Shown here piece after piece: positions 61,716-64,000 of a DNA stretch of 64,000 nt (the stretch's first letter is position 1; the number at the start of each line of letters is the position of its first letter). The notes below the pieces were generated by a model. It searched no databases. It was not told the DNA's origin and saw nothing but the letters and a program-made list of their open reading frames with translations. The DNA is from a bacterium. GTDB taxonomy: Bacteria; Actinomycetota; Acidimicrobiia; Spongiisociales; Spongiisociaceae. A program made the translations under genes and the position numbers. The stretch lies in the NCBI GenBank assembly GCA_028820935.1, contig JAPPHZ010000044.1:1-64000 (forward strand), written 5' to 3'.

Positions 61716-62837
61716 GTGACCGAGACCGCCCCGCTCCGGATCCCGGACTACTCGGGAGGATCCCTGCCCAACCTCGTCGCCGAGTTGGAATGGCGGCTGA
61801 CCGGGTCGGCGCCCTCCGCTCGACTCCATCCCCACCTGTCCGACCGGATCCCCGACGCGGCCAGCTACGTCCTGCTGATGATCGACGGGCTCGGCGCCCA
61901 CCAACTGGACCACCGTAGGGCCTCGTCCCTGGCGGCGGCCCGGCAGGGAACGCTGGACGCCCCGTTCCCGACCACCACCACGGTCAGCCTCGCCACAGTG
62001 GCGAGCGGGCTCCCTCCGAGCCGGCACGGCGTGATCGGACACTTCATGCTGCTGGACGACCACCCCCATCCGGTCAACGTGCTCCGGTGGGTGGACAGCA
62101 CCGGCCGTCCCGTCCCCGTCCGGAGCCACACCATTCCGAGCCCCAACCTGTGGGAGCGACTGGCGGCCGCAGGCATCGAGCCCATCACCGTGCAACCGCG
62201 CGGCTACTCGGATACTCCCCTTACCCGCGTCCTGTACCGGGGTTGCCGCTTCGAAGGGGTCGACGGCATGTCTGATTTCGTCCAGGCGGTGCTGGACCTG
62301 GCTCCCGTTCCCGGACGCCTGGTGTTCGCCTACTTCCCGGACGTGGACATCTCGGCCCACGTGCATGGGTTCGGCAGCGAGGCCTACGCAGATGCCCTCT
62401 CCCAGGCAGCCAATGCCTGGGAGCGCCTCTCCGTCCTGCTTCCTCCCCAAGTCCGGATGGTGGGAACGGCGGATCACGGGCTGGTTTCCATCGAGAAGGC
62501 CGGCAAGCACCGAATCCGGAGGCGTCACCATCCTGACCTGGTGCTCTATGGCGATCCACGCTCTCTCTACGTCCGGGGCCCCGCCAGTCGGATCGAGACG
62601 CTTGGAGCCGAGATCCCGGCTACCTGGTACCCGGCAAGGCGCATCGAGTCCTGGTGGGGTCCACCCGGCGACCCGGCGGAGGATGCGGCTCGGCGGGCGA
62701 GGCCGGACGGCGCCTTCCTGGCTGACGCCGGCCGGGTGCTACTCCCCGGCCACATGGACCGGCGCATGGTGGGGTATCACGGCGGCCTGGACCCCCGCGA
62801 GGTCAGGATCCCTTTGCTGGTGGCCGCCGCGACCTAG
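61716..62837 (+). CDS. Alkaline phosphatase/nucleotide pyrophosphatase superfamily protein
   Basis: This 373-residue Phosphodiest-type hydrolase has VLLMIDGLGAHQL with the metal Asp, FPTTTTVSLATVASGLPPS with the catalytic Thr region, YFPDVDISAHVHG and GTADHGLVS, where Asp and His metal ligands occur. Relatives cleave nucleotides or phosphodiesters. No signal peptide is visible. The GTG start has GGGG upstream. It overlaps the convergent deacetylase by 4 nt. Confidence 0.82.
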   Translation: MTETAPLRIPDYSGGSLPNLVAELEWRLTGSAPSARLHPHLSDRIPDAASYVLLMIDGLGAHQLDHRRASSLAAARQGTLDAPFPTTTTVSLATVASGLPPSRHGVIGHFMLLDDHPHPVNVLRWVDSTGRPVPVRSHTIPSPNLWERLAAAGIEPITVQPRGYSDTPLTRVLYRGCRFEGVDGMSDFVQAVLDLAPVPGRLVFAYFPDVDISAHVHGFGSEAYADALSQAANAWERLSVLLPPQVRMVGTADHGLVSIEKAGKHRIRRRHHPDLVLYGDPRSLYVRGPASRIETLGAEIPATWYPARRIESWWGPPGDPAEDAARRARPDGAFLADAGRVLLPGHMDRRMVGYHGGLDPREVRIPLLVAAAT

Positions 62838-64000
62838 TGGGTGCAGATGGGCTCGAAGCGCATGCCCTGACCCGACATCTGCTGGAGGGCCAGATCCAGT
62901 CCCTGCACGGTGCGCGTACGATCGCCGCCGCCGTCGTGCATCAGGATGATGCCACCATCGACCGCGCCCGCCACGATCCGTCGGGCGATCATGTCCGGGG
63001 TCAGGTCGAGCCAGTCGTTGGCGCTGGCGCTCCACATGATCACATCCAGGCCCTGCTCCTCCGCTCTCTGCCGGGCGAGATCGTCAATCGCCCCGTAGGG
63101 AGAGCGCATGCAGGCGGTTGCGTTGGCTCCGAGGATCTCCTGGGCCCGCTCGAGCGTCCGGTCTATCGCCTCGCCCGACAGCTTCGTCAGGTTCTCGTGA
63201 TTCCAGGTGTGGTTGGCCACCGTGTGGCCCTCGAGCAGGATCCTGTTCAGCACGTGGGGAAAGCGCTCGACCATCGCCCCGACCACGAAGAAGGTGGCGC
63301 GTGCCCCGTATCGCCGCAGCAAGTCGAGCACCTCGGCGGTATGCACCGGATGTGGGCCGTCGTCGAAGGTCAGGTAGACCACCGGACCGGAGGGCGGACC
63401 GAGGTCGAGGGAGCGGATCGTGGCGGTGATCTCGTAGTCGGCAGGCTGATCGGCGGTGGAGACCACCTCCAGCAGCCAGGTCGCGTTCGCCGGCAGGACG
63501 AGGGAGGCCCGTCTCGGCCGCTCTCCCGGCAAGCCGGCCACGTCCTCACCCAGCCCGGCGTCCAGCCACACGCCGTCGGGCGCGCCCAGCGTGAAGGTGT
63601 ACTGGACGTCGGCCAGCGCATCTATCACGTACGGCAGGCGGTCGCCGGGCGCGACCGTACCGGCGATAGTGATCAGGTCCTCGCCGGGTGGGAAGTCGAT
63701 GGTCATGCCGGTCGGCGCCGGTACCGGATCCTCGCCCTCGAGGACGTCCTCCGTAGCGGGCCCGGTCTTCTCGGGCGTGGCCTCCACATCCGGCTCGGCA
63801 TCGGGCTCCACCGGCGTCGCCGGGTCGTCGGTGACGGGCCCGGCCTCCGGCTCGACCACCTCCGGCGACTCCTCGATGACCGGTTCGGGTACGGCCGGCT
63901 GCGCCTCCGCCTCGGTCAGCTTGTCGGCGGCCGGGGCAGCGGTAGTGGACGGCGCAGAGGACGTTGGGGCGGGTTCGGGGTCCGCAGGCCGGGTGGATGG
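62834..64000 (-). CDS. Secreted-type polysaccharide deacetylase with Pro/Glu linker (5' end beyond window)
   Basis: The frame is open to the window edge, giving at least 388 residues. The visible N-terminal part is a low-complexity Pro/Glu/Ala/Thr linker, then a small beta domain resembling pre-peptidase C-terminal domains (LITIAGTVAPGDRLPYVIDA, LPANATWLLEV). The NodB catalytic domain then begins at VVYLTFDDGPHPVHTAEVL. It has GHTVANHTWNHENL with the metal His pair and RSPYGAIDD. The true start and any signal peptide are outside. It probably trims acetyl groups from a cell-wall or other polysaccharide. Confidence 0.83.
   Translation of the reverse strand, partial: PSTRPADPEPAPTSSAPSTTAAPAADKLTEAEAQPAVPEPVIEESPEVVEPEAGPVTDDPATPVEPDAEPDVEATPEKTGPATEDVLEGEDPVPAPTGMTIDFPPGEDLITIAGTVAPGDRLPYVIDALADVQYTFTLGAPDGVWLDAGLGEDVAGLPGERPRRASLVLPANATWLLEVVSTADQPADYEITATIRSLDLGPPSGPVVYLTFDDGPHPVHTAEVLDLLRRYGARATFFVVGAMVERFPHVLNRILLEGHTVANHTWNHENLTKLSGEAIDRTLERAQEILGANATACMRSPYGAIDDLARQRAEEQGLDVIMWSASANDWLDLTPDMIARRIVAGAVDGGIILMHDGGGDRTRTVQGLDLALQQMSGQGMRFEPICTH

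Noticed and set aside
1-64000. CRISPR array, prophage or rRNA
   Set aside because: No regularly spaced direct repeats, phage structural genes or rRNA sequence were seen.

Overview
This is a 64 kb, GC-rich (roughly two-thirds G+C by eye) chromosomal window from a bacterium, most likely an actinobacterium, perhaps of the Acidimicrobiia type. The signs are Ala/Thr/Pro-rich linkers behind lipoprotein lipoboxes, an actinobacterial-type inositol-3-phosphate synthase, a VapBC45-like module and many GTG starts. The taxonomy is an inference; no rRNA is present. Nearly all real genes lie in tight operons with ATGA or GTGA stop/start overlaps.

Layout. (1) 1-441: the first codons of tuf (EF-Tu) preceded by tRNA-Met, tRNA-Thr and tRNA-Tyr, all on the minus strand. 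(2) 527-9899, minus: a run of ten genes with an HtpX-like protease, a MidA-like methyltransferase, two nucleoside phosphorylases, a class II aldolase/SDR fusion, a small monooxygenase-like protein, two SDRs, a DUF985 cupin and a 5'-deoxyadenosine/methylthioadenosine-deaminase-like amidohydrolase. Divergent from it, 9994-15768, plus: mtnA and a four-gene BMP-type nucleoside ABC transporter. Read together these genes describe uptake, deamination, phosphorolysis, isomerisation and aldol cleavage of purine (deoxy/thio)nucleosides. A LysR regulator and ino1 follow. (3) 18193-23089: a ThiXYZ-like transporter, an amidohydrolase and TenA, a pyrimidine/thiamine-fragment salvage operon. A DUF1989 protein and a molybdopterin oxidoreductase lie on the other strand. 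(4) 26376-26965: a MazEF-like toxin-antitoxin pair, then a GMC oxidoreductase. (5) 28688-38823: a Dpp-type ABC transporter co-directional with an M20 amidohydrolase, a class III aminotransferase, a uridine-phosphorylase-type enzyme and adenosine deaminase. (6) 42045-38841, minus: a thioredoxin-like/UGSC-associated protein, a UGSC-motif selenoprotein with an in-frame UGA and a SECIS-like hairpin, and acetate kinase. (7) 42195-48988: accessory genes (an orphan amino-acid binding protein, a DUF222-HNH protein, an acyl carrier protein, a methyltransferase, a polysaccharide deacetylase and VapBC45). (8) 49086-61315, minus: an SLC13 permease and an 11-gene complex I operon (nuoABCDHIJKLMN) lacking nuoEFG. 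Two inverted copies of a ~167 bp MITE-like element bracket nuoABC. (9) 61716-64000: a phosphodiesterase-like protein and a truncated polysaccharide deacetylase.

The most unusual items are the UGSC selenoprotein operon, the deaminase-PNP-MtnA-aldolase nucleoside pathway, the MITE pair filling the nuoC-nuoD junction, and two genes that seem to begin at ATC codons placed six bases after a strong Shine-Dalgarno sequence.
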